A stretch of DNA of 59,560 nt from the NCBI GenBank assembly GCA_947629915.1, contig CANRFN010000022.1, positions 1 through 59,560 of the forward strand, in the 5' to 3' direction. Source of the stretch: an uncultured Oscillospiraceae bacterium. GTDB lineage: Bacteria > Bacillota > Clostridia > Oscillospirales > Oscillospiraceae. Below, piece by piece: positions 32,581 to 41,571 of this stretch (positions are counted from its first letter, which is position 1; the number at the start of each line of letters is the position of its first letter). Under the pieces are notes generated by a model. That model was not told where the DNA came from. It saw only the letters and a program-made list of their open reading frames with translations, and searched no databases. The position numbers were made by a program, and so were the translations under genes.

Positions 32581-34692
32581 TCATGCCCCATGCGCATCGT
32601 CCACTGCGTCCACGCTCCAGCTGCCGTCCTTCTCGGTTGCCCGCACTGAGGACAGCATGTCCATCAACCCGTTGAACGAGATACTACTCGGCTGCCCTGA
32701 ATCGGCGATATCCTGAAGTGCCAGTACAGCCATCGTTGCAGACAGATGGTTCAAGAATAGCCACGCCTCGGTGCTGCCAACATTCTGCATATAGGAGGCG
32801 TCAAAGGGAAGCAACTTATCGTAGATCTGGAAGAACGCCTCGATTGCAGGGCGCTGCTTATAGAGCAAGTAGACCTCCTCTGCCGAGAGATCCATACGGT
32901 TCGTCTTCAGCGCGAACGTCCCGGTTTCCCGTGTGATAGCGCCACCCTCGGTGAGTTTCTCTTTTCGCGCACTGTGAGCGGCAAGGTCATCGCTATTGGC
33001 CTCGACCATAGCCAATCGCTTCTCACCAGCTTTGACAGATTCTTGGCGTTGTCTCACCCTGACCCTGGCCATCTCCAGACTCTCTTGCGCCGCACTGAGC
33101 TTCTTCTGCTCTTCAATGAGCTGCAGATCTTTCTTGCAGTAACCAGCCTCGGCACGGGCCAGCTCAGTTTTTGCCTTTGCCTCAGATGCTTCAGCTCGCG
33201 CCACAACGCCTGCGGCGTATTCCCTCTTAGACTCGGACTTTGCAGCCCTGAGGTTATCTTGTTTACTCTCAAGACTAAGTGCTTTTACGGCAACCTGTGC
33301 TTCTGCCTCCTCCTTCTTTCGCTGTGCCACTATAAGATCGCCGTTTGTAAGTGCTACCCGGCTTTCCGCTTCCGCCACAGCGCTTTGCGCCCGTTCCACT
33401 GCCTTTTCAGCCTTCGCGAGTTCCCTCCTCCGGCGATCCAAATCTTTCTGTGCTTTCTTTACGTCTTTGCCCGCTGCAAGCTCACGCTTTGCTATTCTGG
33501 AAGAAGCCTCGCTTGCAAAGAGATAGCAATCGAAGTAGACAATTATCTTCGTTTTGTGATCTTCGCATTCATATGAGGAATAGCATATTCCTCTTGCTTG
33601 ATAGGAGAATTCTCCCTGATATTCATAGATAGTGGGGGTTTTCTCAGGCAAACCGTATGTTCCTCGCTGCATCCCCAGCACGTAATTGGCTCCACTATTC
33701 TCTGCCATTTCTGTGACCTCTGCGCCAGTGCAGCTCTCGTCCCAGACCAGCGTGATATCGTCAAGAGCGAGGCCGCTTTCCCTGACGATATCCTCTAGCG
33801 CCTTCACGTTGTCTGTGCTGCCGGAATACTGCTTATAAAACGCGGGCATCCCGATCGACCCCTCTGATTTTGCGAACAGATACGCCAAGTTTATCTGGGG
33901 TTGATACCCGGGCTCGGTATCACGCCCAATTTTTATGCCTTTTGATGGGCACATGATCCTGGGACCATCAACAAGGGCTACGTATTCATCCCCGGATCGC
34001 ATGTATTCCATGTATTGAACCATGTCGTTGCGCAACATCACAAGCGCTTCCAGGAACTCAGTCATCGCCTCCTTGCTCACATCGAGCCCCGGGTAAAGAT
34101 GCGAGAGGTAGCTGCGCTGATACTGATCCTCGATCTCGCAGAAGAGACCTCCCATTGCGCTGATGGCCCTTAGCATGGCTACCACATAGAGATACACCCA
34201 AAAACCCGGGAAGGCGTACTTGAGCCCTTCCCGCATCTCACCGGTGCGCCCGTACAGATAGCAGACCGCTGCAGTCTCTCCTGTCTGGGACAGTACAACG
34301 TCTGCTTTGGTCAGCTTGTGCGTACCATTCAGCCAGTTCTCCCGGTCCTGCAGTGCCGCGGCAGCAGACAGCCTGTCCCCGATGCGCAGTTCCACCTCTG
34401 GCGGGACAGGCGCCTCAGATGCATTGGCTCCGCCAGTGCTGCCAAGTGCGGTCTCGTTGCCATTTGCCCCTGCCTCCTTGCCAGGCGCTGGCTTTGGGGC
34501 GCGATGCGTGCTGAGGACAAGGCCATCGGGGGTTATTTTGCCAATGATTTTGCCGGATCGCCACATCATCCGCTTTTTCGCTTTATCATAGTACGGTATT
34601 TTTTCATACAGATACCAGTGGCCGTTAATGTGCTTGATCTCTGTGTTCTTTGGCTTATCGTAATTCTTCACATAGTCCGGGCGTTCAACCAT
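32581..34692 (-). mobile_element. IS1634-like (IS4 superfamily) transposase with coiled-coil insertion
   Basis: A 703-residue DDE transposase. Likely catalytic residues are Asp near 241 (YVALVDGPRIM), Asp near 316 (LVWDESCTG) and Glu near 616 (RPAIEAFFQIYDK). Between the second Asp and the Glu lies an Ala/Glu/Lys/Arg-rich coiled coil of about 180 residues (about 395-575). The frame is intact, so it may be active. I could not find convincing terminal inverted repeats or a target duplication. It sits between terminator copies B and C, and its codons are less GC-rich than the neighbours, consistent with recent arrival. Confidence 0.82.
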
Positions 34693-34870
34693 ACCATTGC
34701 CGCCTCCTTCTAATTACTTCCAGCCTACGTACCTAAGCCTTGTTTTGGGGACGTAACATAGTCTAGCATACAGCGGAGGTAACGTCAAGCAAATCAGCGC
34801 ATTGTCTGTCCCTTCCAGGATGAGACCCGGAACGTGATCGGGCCGAACCCCGGGCTTCTCGATAATACCA

Positions 34871-34912
34871 CACCCCCAAGCCCCTTTCCATGGGCTTGGG
34901 GGTGTCTTTTAT
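34871..34912 (+). terminator. Terminator, repeat family copy C (orphan)
   Basis: CACCCCCAAGCCC (34871-34883) pairs with GGGCTTGGGGGTG (34892-34904), then TCTTTTATG. In the + direction no gene precedes it, only the upstream side of the transposase. It may be what remains of a third MSFLEKI unit. Confidence 0.75.
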
Positions 34913-34932
34913 GTCTGAATTGCGGCTTTGCC

Positions 34933-35880
34933 TCAGTGCACGGCGCCCCGCTCACAGCGGTTGCCCCAGGCATCGATGAGGGTGTTGCCGGAGTACACGC
35001 AGATGATCTCGCAGTTGTTGGGGCAGCGGCCGCAGCTGGCCTCCCGGACGTGGAACTCGGTGTCCTCTACGGCGAAGTCAAAGGCCTTGCGCCCCTTGCC
35101 CCGGCGGGCCAGGATGGCGGCGCCCAGTGCGCCCATGAGATGTCCGTTGGGGTCCACGGTCACCTTGCAGCCCAGAGCCTTCTCGAAGGCCTTCACCACG
35201 CCGGTGTTCTTGCTCACGCCGCCCTGGAACACCACCGGGGAGACGATTTTCTTGCCCTTGCCCACGTTGTTCAGGTAGTTTGCCACCACGGCGTTGCACA
35301 CGCCTGCGATGACGTCCTCCCTGGGGTGGCCCATCTGCAGCTTGTGCACCAGGTCCGATTCTGCGAATACGGTGCAGCGGGCGGCGATCTGGGTGGGGTG
35401 CTGAGACCGGGCGGCGTACTCCCCGATCTCCTCCACCCCGATGCCCAGGCGCTTGGCCTGGCTGCTGAGGAAGGCGCCGGTACCGGCGGCGCAGAGGGTG
35501 TTCATGGCATAGTCCACCGCCACCCCGTTTTCCACCAGGATGATCTTGGAGTCCTGTCCGCCGATCTCCAGGATGGTGCGCACCTCCGGGTAGAAGGTGG
35601 TGGTGCCAACGGCGTGGGCGGTGATCTCATTCTTCACGATGGTGGCGCCCACAATGGTGCCCACCAGTTTCCGGGCGGAGCCGGTGGTACCGGTGGCGAT
35701 GATCTGCCAGCTGGAGGGGTCGAACTGCTTGGCCAGGGAGCGGACCAGCCGCTTCACCGCGCCGATGGGGTCTCCCTCGGTCCAGATGTACTCGCTGCAG
35801 AGGATGTTGTTCTGGTCATCGATGATCACGCCCTTGGTGGAGATGGAGCCTACATCGATGCCGAGATAAGCGGACTTCAA
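34933..35880 (-). CDS. CoA-dehydratase activase ATPase (BadF/HgdC-like)
   Basis: A 315-residue ASKHA-fold ATPase that would inject high-energy electrons into a 2-hydroxyacyl-CoA dehydratase or benzoyl-CoA reductase type enzyme. Seen: GIDVGSISTKGVIIDD, ILEIGGQDSKII, AAGTGAFLSSQAKRLG, ARCTVFAESDLVHK and GGVSKNTGVVKAFE. The cysteine in ARCTVFAES and the conserved Cys earlier should hold the dimer-bridging 4Fe-4S cluster. The C-terminus adds CGRCPNNCEI, another possible cluster site. The start is TTG 35880, overlapping the upstream TGA, with AGAAGG in place. Confidence 0.87.
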   Translation of the reverse strand: MKSAYLGIDVGSISTKGVIIDDQNNILCSEYIWTEGDPIGAVKRLVRSLAKQFDPSSWQIIATGTTGSARKLVGTIVGATIVKNEITAHAVGTTTFYPEVRTILEIGGQDSKIILVENGVAVDYAMNTLCAAGTGAFLSSQAKRLGIGVEEIGEYAARSQHPTQIAARCTVFAESDLVHKLQMGHPREDVIAGVCNAVVANYLNNVGKGKKIVSPVVFQGGVSKNTGVVKAFEKALGCKVTVDPNGHLMGALGAAILARRGKGRKAFDFAVEDTEFHVREASCGRCPNNCEIICVYSGNTLIDAWGNRCERGAVH

Positions 35881-36974
35881 GATAATGCCTTCTTTCTGGT
35901 AGCGATCATGTCGTAAAAGGCCTCCAGTCTGGTGAGAAGGCCCACATCGCTGGTCTGGGTGTCATAGGTGAGGTACAGGGTGGGGATCTTGTAGGTGGCG
36001 CTGATGTTCTGCAGCACCGGCATGATGTCGATCTCCGGGGTGCAGTTGGCGCTCTTCACATGGATTAAGCCGTCAAAATGGTGCTCGGCGCAGGTCTTGG
36101 CAAACCAGATGTTCGCCGTGGAGGTGGGCCCCATGGAGTAGGTGCAGAGGTCCTTGATCTTGGGCTCCAGGTTTTTCACGTTGCTGTAGTGGACCACCTG
36201 GTTGGTGATGGTCATCCAGCGGTGGACCTCCACCCCCATGTCCGCCAGTTTCTGCTCCAGGTTGCGGTTGGAGTAGGCGTCCATCACGGTATAGAGCTCG
36301 CCCAGAATGCCCACCCGCAGGGGCCGGTCCGGTTTGTCCAGGGGGATCTCCTGGAACTCCCGCTTCACCGTGCGGTAGTCCGCCTCGATGTCCGCCCGGG
36401 AGTCCGCGATGTTCAGGGAGGCCAGGAACTTCCGATAGGCCTTCCGGTACTCCCCGTCTGTGGCGTCAAAGCCCACGTTCTTGTAGTACTCCGCCGTGAC
36501 ATCGTCCACATACTCCACCATTTTGAGGGTGTCCCGGGCAACCTGGATGAACTTGGGGAGGTTCAGCTTGGGGTCCACATGCTTCAGAAGCCTGAGCCAG
36601 TCCCGGCGCTTGCCGGTGGCGTAGGAGGAGAGGTTGATGAGCTCACACTGATAGCCCAGGTCGTGGAGGATCTGCTCCTGCAGCTCCCCGTAGTACCCCA
36701 GGCGGCAGGCGCCGTGGGTCATGATGACGGTGTCCGCCCCGGCCTCCAGGGCCTCGATCTCGCTGCCCAGCAAGGTCTTAAAGGGGGTGCAGACGTAGTC
36801 CGGGCTGTTCCGCTCGCCCAGTTCCTCCGTCTGCCGGGTGAGGGGCGGCGGCATGATGTACCGCACGTTGTGGAAGGCGTGCTCCAGGCCGTACTTGATG
36901 CAGCAGTTGTACTCCGCATACCGGGGGAAGGAGATCTGCTTCATGCGGATCTCTTTGTGCAGTTGTTTTGCCAT
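35877..36974 (-). CDS. Activase-associated 2-hydroxyacyl-CoA dehydratase-like protein
   Basis: A 365-residue protein resembling the C-terminal part of the large activase-related proteins and the HgdB fold. It has conserved cysteines in YAEYNCCIKYGLEH, CTPFKTLLGS, HGACRLGYYGE, DLCTYSMGPTS and KSANCTPEID. In many Clostridia these parts form one ~1400-residue polypeptide with the activase; here they are separate genes with 4-base and 1-base overlaps. ATG 36974 overlaps the upstream stop. Substrate unknown. Confidence 0.75.
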   Translation of the reverse strand: MAKQLHKEIRMKQISFPRYAEYNCCIKYGLEHAFHNVRYIMPPPLTRQTEELGERNSPDYVCTPFKTLLGSEIEALEAGADTVIMTHGACRLGYYGELQEQILHDLGYQCELINLSSYATGKRRDWLRLLKHVDPKLNLPKFIQVARDTLKMVEYVDDVTAEYYKNVGFDATDGEYRKAYRKFLASLNIADSRADIEADYRTVKREFQEIPLDKPDRPLRVGILGELYTVMDAYSNRNLEQKLADMGVEVHRWMTITNQVVHYSNVKNLEPKIKDLCTYSMGPTSTANIWFAKTCAEHHFDGLIHVKSANCTPEIDIMPVLQNISATYKIPTLYLTYDTQTSDVGLLTRLEAFYDMIATRKKALS

Positions 36975-37927
36975 CAGAGCACCCCCTTCTTCAGGCGGAT
37001 GATATCCACAAAGCTCTCCAGGCGGGTCTCCGTGCCGGCGGAGCCGGTCTGGGTGTCCATCACCAGGTTCAGCAGCGGCACGTCCTTCACCTTGCGGGTG
37101 ACGAGGTCGTTGGTCATGGCATCCGGGCCGCAGGGGAAGGCGCTCACCAGGATGACGCCGTCCACCTCTTTCTTCAGCATCTCGATGCCGCCGAGGAGCT
37201 CCCGGTTTACCTCCCACTTGCAGCTGGGGGAGACGTCCAGGCTCCGCTTGATGGCCGCATCCCGGTTCACAATGTCTGCCCGCAGCGGCAGCACGTCCAT
37301 GGAGCGGAGAAAATCGGTTACAGGCTTGCCGAGATAGGGATCGTCCAGGATGTAGGGATGTCCCACCAACAGGATCTTCAGACCCTTGGACTTCAAGATC
37401 TGCTCCTGGGCCCTCAGCTTCTCCCGCCAGGCCCGCTGGTCCGCCTTTTCCGCCGCCGCATAGGCCTTTTTCAGCTCCGCCTGGGAGTACCCCAGCGCCA
37501 GGGTCTCCCCCATGTTGAGGAAGGCCTTCTCCTGGTCGATGTTCTCATTGGCGTCCAGGTTGTAGCTCAGAAAGCGCTGGCCGGACTCCCGGAACACGTT
37601 GCGGGTCTGGTCGTAGAGAGCGGAGAAGCGGATGCACATCTCCCGGCGGAGGCCGAAGGTGGCGACCCGGGGCACGAAGATGAAGTCGCACTTGCCGATG
37701 AGGGCTTTCACATGGCCGTAGAAGATCTTCACGGAGAGGCAGGTCTCGTCCACCGCCATGGCGGCGCCGTCCTCCAGCAGCTGCCGGCTGGTGGGCGGGC
37801 TAACAACGGTCTTGATCCCCAGGGCGTGAAAATAGGTCTCCCAGAGCGCCGCATAGCGGTAATAGAGAAGCGCCCGGGGGATGCCCACCACAGGCGTCTT
37901 CCGCTCAATCAAAACAGTCTTTTTCAT
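36974..37927 (-). CDS. DUF2229-type activase-associated protein
   Basis: A 317-residue protein beginning MKKTVLIERKTPVVGIPRAL, which matches the DUF2229 start. It includes DETCLSVKIFYGHVKAL, GHPYILDDPYLGKPV and VSAFPCGPDAMTNDL with conserved Cys. It is the first gene of the three-gene activase operon. AAGGTGA lies upstream of ATG 37927. Same group as the downstream gene; the two may form a heterodimer served by the activase, which is inference. Confidence 0.75.
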   Translation of the reverse strand: MKKTVLIERKTPVVGIPRALLYYRYAALWETYFHALGIKTVVSPPTSRQLLEDGAAMAVDETCLSVKIFYGHVKALIGKCDFIFVPRVATFGLRREMCIRFSALYDQTRNVFRESGQRFLSYNLDANENIDQEKAFLNMGETLALGYSQAELKKAYAAAEKADQRAWREKLRAQEQILKSKGLKILLVGHPYILDDPYLGKPVTDFLRSMDVLPLRADIVNRDAAIKRSLDVSPSCKWEVNRELLGGIEMLKKEVDGVILVSAFPCGPDAMTNDLVTRKVKDVPLLNLVMDTQTGSAGTETRLESFVDIIRLKKGVL

Positions 37928-37956
37928 ACGTTCACCTTGATCCACAAGAGTGCTGT

Positions 37957-37985
37957 ATTTTACCATGCCAACCCGCCGGGCGCAA
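37957..37985 (-). promoter_or_regulatory. Promoter of the activase operon
   Basis: On the minus strand TTGCGC (37985-37980), 17 bases, TAAAAT (37962-37957). Confidence 0.6.
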
Positions 37986-38125
37986 TTCCAGCCGCGCAAG
38001 TTTGTCTCATTTCACGACACATCCCACGCATTGTCCCAACCATTCTGGCGAGAACTGCTACACCGAAAGTTGGAAATCCGCTGTCCTTCCGGCGGTCTCC
38101 CCTGCCTAAGTTCCACATGCCGCAA

Positions 38126-38154
38126 GGTGCCCTGCCGAAGATCGGCAGGGCACC
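38126..38154 (-). terminator. Hairpin downstream of the AAA ATPase gene
   Basis: A perfect 12-bp stem (38126-38137 with 38143-38154) with a 5-base loop but a poor U-tract. It marks the 3' end of the leftward ATPase transcript. Confidence 0.6.
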
Positions 38155-38189
38155 CAAATTGTGGTTATTCTATTGAAAAGCGCGTTGGA

Positions 38190-39347
38190 TCACGCCTCTT
38201 CCGCCTTGTGAGGCAGCTCCAGCTTCCGCCGCAGATACTCCGCCGTGTGTTCCCACGCCAGGTAGTCCGGGATCTTGTCCAGGTAGAGTTCCAGCGCAGC
38301 TATCTCCGCCCAGTCTGCATCGCTGAGCACGTCCTGGCAGGCCAGCGCACAGTACCGGTCGTACTTCTCCTGCAGCGTCTTGGCCAGCCGATCCACCTGA
38401 AACCAGCCCTCCACAACGCCCTCGTAGGGCAGATTGGCGAGGCCGTGTTCTGCCAGGGTGCGGTGGGAGAGATCATAGACCGCGGCGTTGGAGACTGAGC
38501 TCAGCACAAAGGGGGAGTTTGTGGAGACGATGAACTGCACGTTGGGGAAGAGCACCGTCAGGAGGGGCAGCACCCGCTTCTGCATGCCCAGGTGGAGATG
38601 GGCCTCCACCTCATCGATGAGGACGATCCCCTCCAGGTCCCAGCTGCCATGGCTCTCCATCCGCAGGATCAAATCCGCAAGGATGGCCAAGAGGGCGGAC
38701 TGGCCTGCAGACAGGCTGTTGAAGTCCAGGGGCTCCCGGTCCTGCCTGCAGATGGAGAACTGGAAGGTCTCTGGGTCCATCTCCAAGGTGAGGGTGGGGT
38801 CCTCTAAGACATCCCGGAGAACCCCCTGGAAGCGGTCAAACCAGGCCGCAATGGCTTCGGCCCGCGCACTCCCCCGGCTGAACGCCTGGGTTGCCCGCTG
38901 GCACATCAGGTACTTCACCAGCAGCTTTCCCGGCCCGTCTTCCATCCCATAGACCGGCTGCAGATTGATCTTCTCGATAGACCGGGACATCTCCACCGCC
39001 AGCCGCCTGCTGTCCCGGTAAAAGGCCAGCACAAACGAGCCAGATCGGTACCTCTCCCGGAGATCGGCACAGGAGGAGAAGGCCACAGAGGCCCCAGATT
39101 CCCAGCGGTGCAACACCGCCTCACAGGTCTGCACCGCATCCCTGCCATTCTCATAGAGATCTGGATCCCGATCCTCCGAGACCGCAAAGCGCAGGTGGTC
39201 TGCCAGGGCCTCCAGCAGGCTGGTCTTGCCGCTGCCGTTGCCGCCGGTGAGGATCAGGTGTTTCCGCCGATCTGCGGCCAGGGGGATGGCAATATCCTCC
39301 AGGTGGCGCACTTTGCGGATCTGCAGGGCGGTGATGTACGGTTCCAC
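38190..39347 (-). CDS. AAA/SMC-like ATPase
   Basis: A 385-residue ATPase with Walker A LTGGNGSGKTSLLEAL near residue 40, signature-like FNSLSAGQSALLAILADL and Walker B GIVLIDEVEAHLHLGMQKR followed by VQFIVSTNSPFVLSS. The layout is that of OLD-family/RecF-like AAA ATPases, but no TOPRIM nuclease domain follows. The last ~80 residues are helical. GTG 39347 follows GGAGGGAGA; the longer frame lacks support. It follows the DUF1963 gene by 37 bases. A defence role is possible for this family, yet no defence partner is seen. Confidence 0.75.
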   Translation of the reverse strand: MEPYITALQIRKVRHLEDIAIPLAADRRKHLILTGGNGSGKTSLLEALADHLRFAVSEDRDPDLYENGRDAVQTCEAVLHRWESGASVAFSSCADLRERYRSGSFVLAFYRDSRRLAVEMSRSIEKINLQPVYGMEDGPGKLLVKYLMCQRATQAFSRGSARAEAIAAWFDRFQGVLRDVLEDPTLTLEMDPETFQFSICRQDREPLDFNSLSAGQSALLAILADLILRMESHGSWDLEGIVLIDEVEAHLHLGMQKRVLPLLTVLFPNVQFIVSTNSPFVLSSVSNAAVYDLSHRTLAEHGLANLPYEGVVEGWFQVDRLAKTLQEKYDRYCALACQDVLSDADWAEIAALELYLDKIPDYLAWEHTAEYLRRKLELPHKAEEA

Positions 39348-39384
39348 AGCCGTCTCTCCCTCCTCTCTGTTCTCGCAGCAGACC

Positions 39385-40212
39385 TCAGGTGCACTGCAGC
39401 ACCACCCAGACGCGGTCAAAGTTGCGGGCGGCCAGGTCCTCCTTCGTGATCCAGAAATAAATCATGCCGCAGTCCCCGAACATCAGGTCCGTCCATTCCT
39501 CCGGCGGCGAAAACTGGAGCAGCAGCTGCCAGCGCTCCGGGCCGATGGCCCTGGCCTGCTCCCAAGCTTTGGGCGGAATCTTTCTGGGATTCCCCGTATC
39601 GTACCCATTGGCAAGCAGCTCCACTTCAGCGGGCATGGAGCTCTGGATCGTCATAGGCCAGCCCAGCAGCTGGATTCCCTCCTCTTTGGGCACCGGCCAG
39701 TTGGCAATGGCCTGCTCATATGCGTCAAAGTACTCCCCGGGCAGGTTCAGATCCTCCCAGTCCGGACAGGTGGACACCTGCCGGAGGGACACGCCGCAGG
39801 GGTCAAGATGCAGCTGCTCTGGCAACGCGGCCGGGGGATCCACCGGCTGCAGGCCTGCCTCCTCCGGAAACCAATACACCCGGCCGCTGCCCTGGTCTGT
39901 GGGCCGAAAGCCCCAGGGCTGCCGGTCTGCCTCGTAGAAGAAAGACAGCACCCCATGGGTGGGAAGAAGGTGCTCCAAATCCAGGGGCGCCAGGTCCCCG
40001 CAGTGGAACTGCCCGAGGAAGGTGAGGGGCGCGGTGTAGTCATCCCCGTAGGCATCTTTGCCCCGAAACCAGGGCCATTGGAAATCCGCCGGCACATCCG
40101 GGCAACCGCCCAGACGGGTGGCGCCGACAGACTGCTCCCCTTCGCCGTCGGCTGTCACGCGGATGGCGCTGCGGGCCATCCCTTTCAGCATGGATTGTAT
40201 TGTGTCAGTCAC
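39385..40212 (-). CDS. DUF1963 (YwqG-like) protein
   Basis: A 275-residue protein with GGCPDVPADFQWPWFRGK, PLTFLGQFHCGDLAPLD, VLSFFYEADRQPWGF and C-terminal DCGMIYFWI, the YwqG/DUF1963 pattern. Function is unknown; members often occur near toxin-immunity or stress genes. GTG 40212 follows GGAGGAG by 8 bases, while the same open frame runs far upstream without support. Likely cotranscribed with the ATPase gene. Confidence 0.8.
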   Translation of the reverse strand: MTDTIQSMLKGMARSAIRVTADGEGEQSVGATRLGGCPDVPADFQWPWFRGKDAYGDDYTAPLTFLGQFHCGDLAPLDLEHLLPTHGVLSFFYEADRQPWGFRPTDQGSGRVYWFPEEAGLQPVDPPAALPEQLHLDPCGVSLRQVSTCPDWEDLNLPGEYFDAYEQAIANWPVPKEEGIQLLGWPMTIQSSMPAEVELLANGYDTGNPRKIPPKAWEQARAIGPERWQLLLQFSPPEEWTDLMFGDCGMIYFWITKEDLAARNFDRVWVVLQCT

Positions 40213-40256
40213 AAAAAATCTCCTCCTGTCATAGTCTGGCGTGTACGAAAAGCCTC

Positions 40257-40286
40257 TTGAGATCGGGCCCGGAACTGTGGTACAAT
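40257..40286 (+). promoter_or_regulatory. Promoter of the MFS transporter
   Basis: TTGAGA (40257-40262), 18 bases, TACAAT (40281-40286). Confidence 0.65.
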
Positions 40287-40359
40287 CCCCGCGTTTCCAG
40301 ACGAAACCCCGCGGGTTCGGTCTCCATCTGTAGATTCCCGGAAAGGAATGCTCGCTATC

Positions 40360-41571
40360 ATGCCTCGGCTGCAAAGCTACACCCACACGATAACCGCCAG
40401 CTACCTGGGCTACATCACCCAGGCCGTGGTGAACAACTTTGCCCCACTGCTCTTCCTTACATTCGCAGCGGACTTCGAGCTGTCCCTGCAGCAGCTCACC
40501 CTGCTCACCACATTGAACTTCCTGGTGCAGCTGCTCATCGATCTGCTGTCCGCCCGCCTGGTAGATCGGATCGGCTACCGGGTGTGTGCCGTGGCCGCCC
40601 ATGTGTTCGCCGCCCTGGGCCTGGCCGGTCTCGCCGTCTTCCCCTCCCTCGCCCCCAACCCCTATCCCGGGATCCTGGCGGCGGTGGTGCTGTACGCCAT
40701 GGGCGGCGGACTCATAGAGGTGCTCATCAGCCCCATTGTGGAGTCCTGCCCCACAAAGCAAAAGGAGGCCGCCATGAGCCTCCTCCACTCTTTCTACTGT
40801 TGGGGGCAGGTGTTCGTGGTGCTGGCCTCTACCCTCTTTTTCCGCATGGCGGGGATCTCCCACTGGCGGGCTCTGGCCCTGCTGTGGGCCCTGCTGCCCG
40901 CGCTGAACGGGCTGTACTTCGCCATCGTGCCGATCTTTCCCCCGGTGGGCGGCAGTGAGCCCCTGTCCCTGGGGAATCTCCTCCGGCAGAAGGTGTTCTG
41001 GATCCTGGCAGTGCTGATGGTGGCCGCCGGGGCCTCGGAGTTGGCCATGAGCCAGTGGGCCTCCGCCTTTGCAGAGACCGCCCTGCACATCACCAAAACC
41101 GCCGGCGATCTGGCGGGGCCGTGTGCCTTTGCCCTCTTGATGGGCACGGCCCGGGCCCTGTACGCCAAGTTTGCAGACCGGCTGCCGCTGCCCGCCGCCC
41201 TCATGGGCAGTGGAGCGCTCTGCCTCGTCTGCTATCTCCTCACGGCCCTCTCCGGCAACCCGGTGCTGTCCCTCATCGGCTGCGCCGTCTGCGGATTCTC
41301 CGTGGGCATCTTCTGGCCGGGCACCTTCAGTCTGGCCGCCCAGGCGCTGCCCGCCGGCGGCACCTCCATGTATGCCCTTCTGGCCCTGGCCGGGGACATG
41401 GGCTGCTCGCTGGGCCCCACATTGGTGGGCTTTGCGGCCTCCGCCAGCGGCAAGGGCCTCCCCTTCGGGCTGCTGCTGGCATCTTTCTTCCCCGTCCTGC
41501 TGTTTCTGGGCGTGCCGCAGATGAAGCGGCAGAGCCCCCCGGCTACAGGCGCCGGTACTGGTGGACGGTAA
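40360..41571 (+). CDS. MFS transporter
   Basis: A transporter of about 403 residues with twelve hydrophobic segments. Seen: the first span near YITQAVVNNFAPLLFLTF, LSARLVDRIGYRVC (the loop motif between spans 2 and 3), and YAKFADRLPLPAAL after the middle. It resembles the sugar-phosphate or fucose permease-like group; substrate unknown. ATG 40360 is preferred because AAGGA directly abuts the earlier ATG 40348. Its last 29 bases overlap the 3' end of the converging methyltransferase gene. Confidence 0.8.
   Translation: MPRLQSYTHTITASYLGYITQAVVNNFAPLLFLTFAADFELSLQQLTLLTTLNFLVQLLIDLLSARLVDRIGYRVCAVAAHVFAALGLAGLAVFPSLAPNPYPGILAAVVLYAMGGGLIEVLISPIVESCPTKQKEAAMSLLHSFYCWGQVFVVLASTLFFRMAGISHWRALALLWALLPALNGLYFAIVPIFPPVGGSEPLSLGNLLRQKVFWILAVLMVAAGASELAMSQWASAFAETALHITKTAGDLAGPCAFALLMGTARALYAKFADRLPLPAALMGSGALCLVCYLLTALSGNPVLSLIGCAVCGFSVGIFWPGTFSLAAQALPAGGTSMYALLALAGDMGCSLGPTLVGFAASASGKGLPFGLLLASFFPVLLFLGVPQMKRQSPPATGAGTGGR

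Noticed and set aside
32500..34800. Possible terminal inverted repeats of the transposase element
   Set aside because: GGGACGT occurs on both sides but in direct orientation; no inverted pair or target duplication convinced me.
38190..40212. AAA ATPase plus DUF1963 pair as an anti-phage system
   Set aside because: No nuclease, toxin or known partner domain is visible; the ATPase alone is not enough for a defence call.
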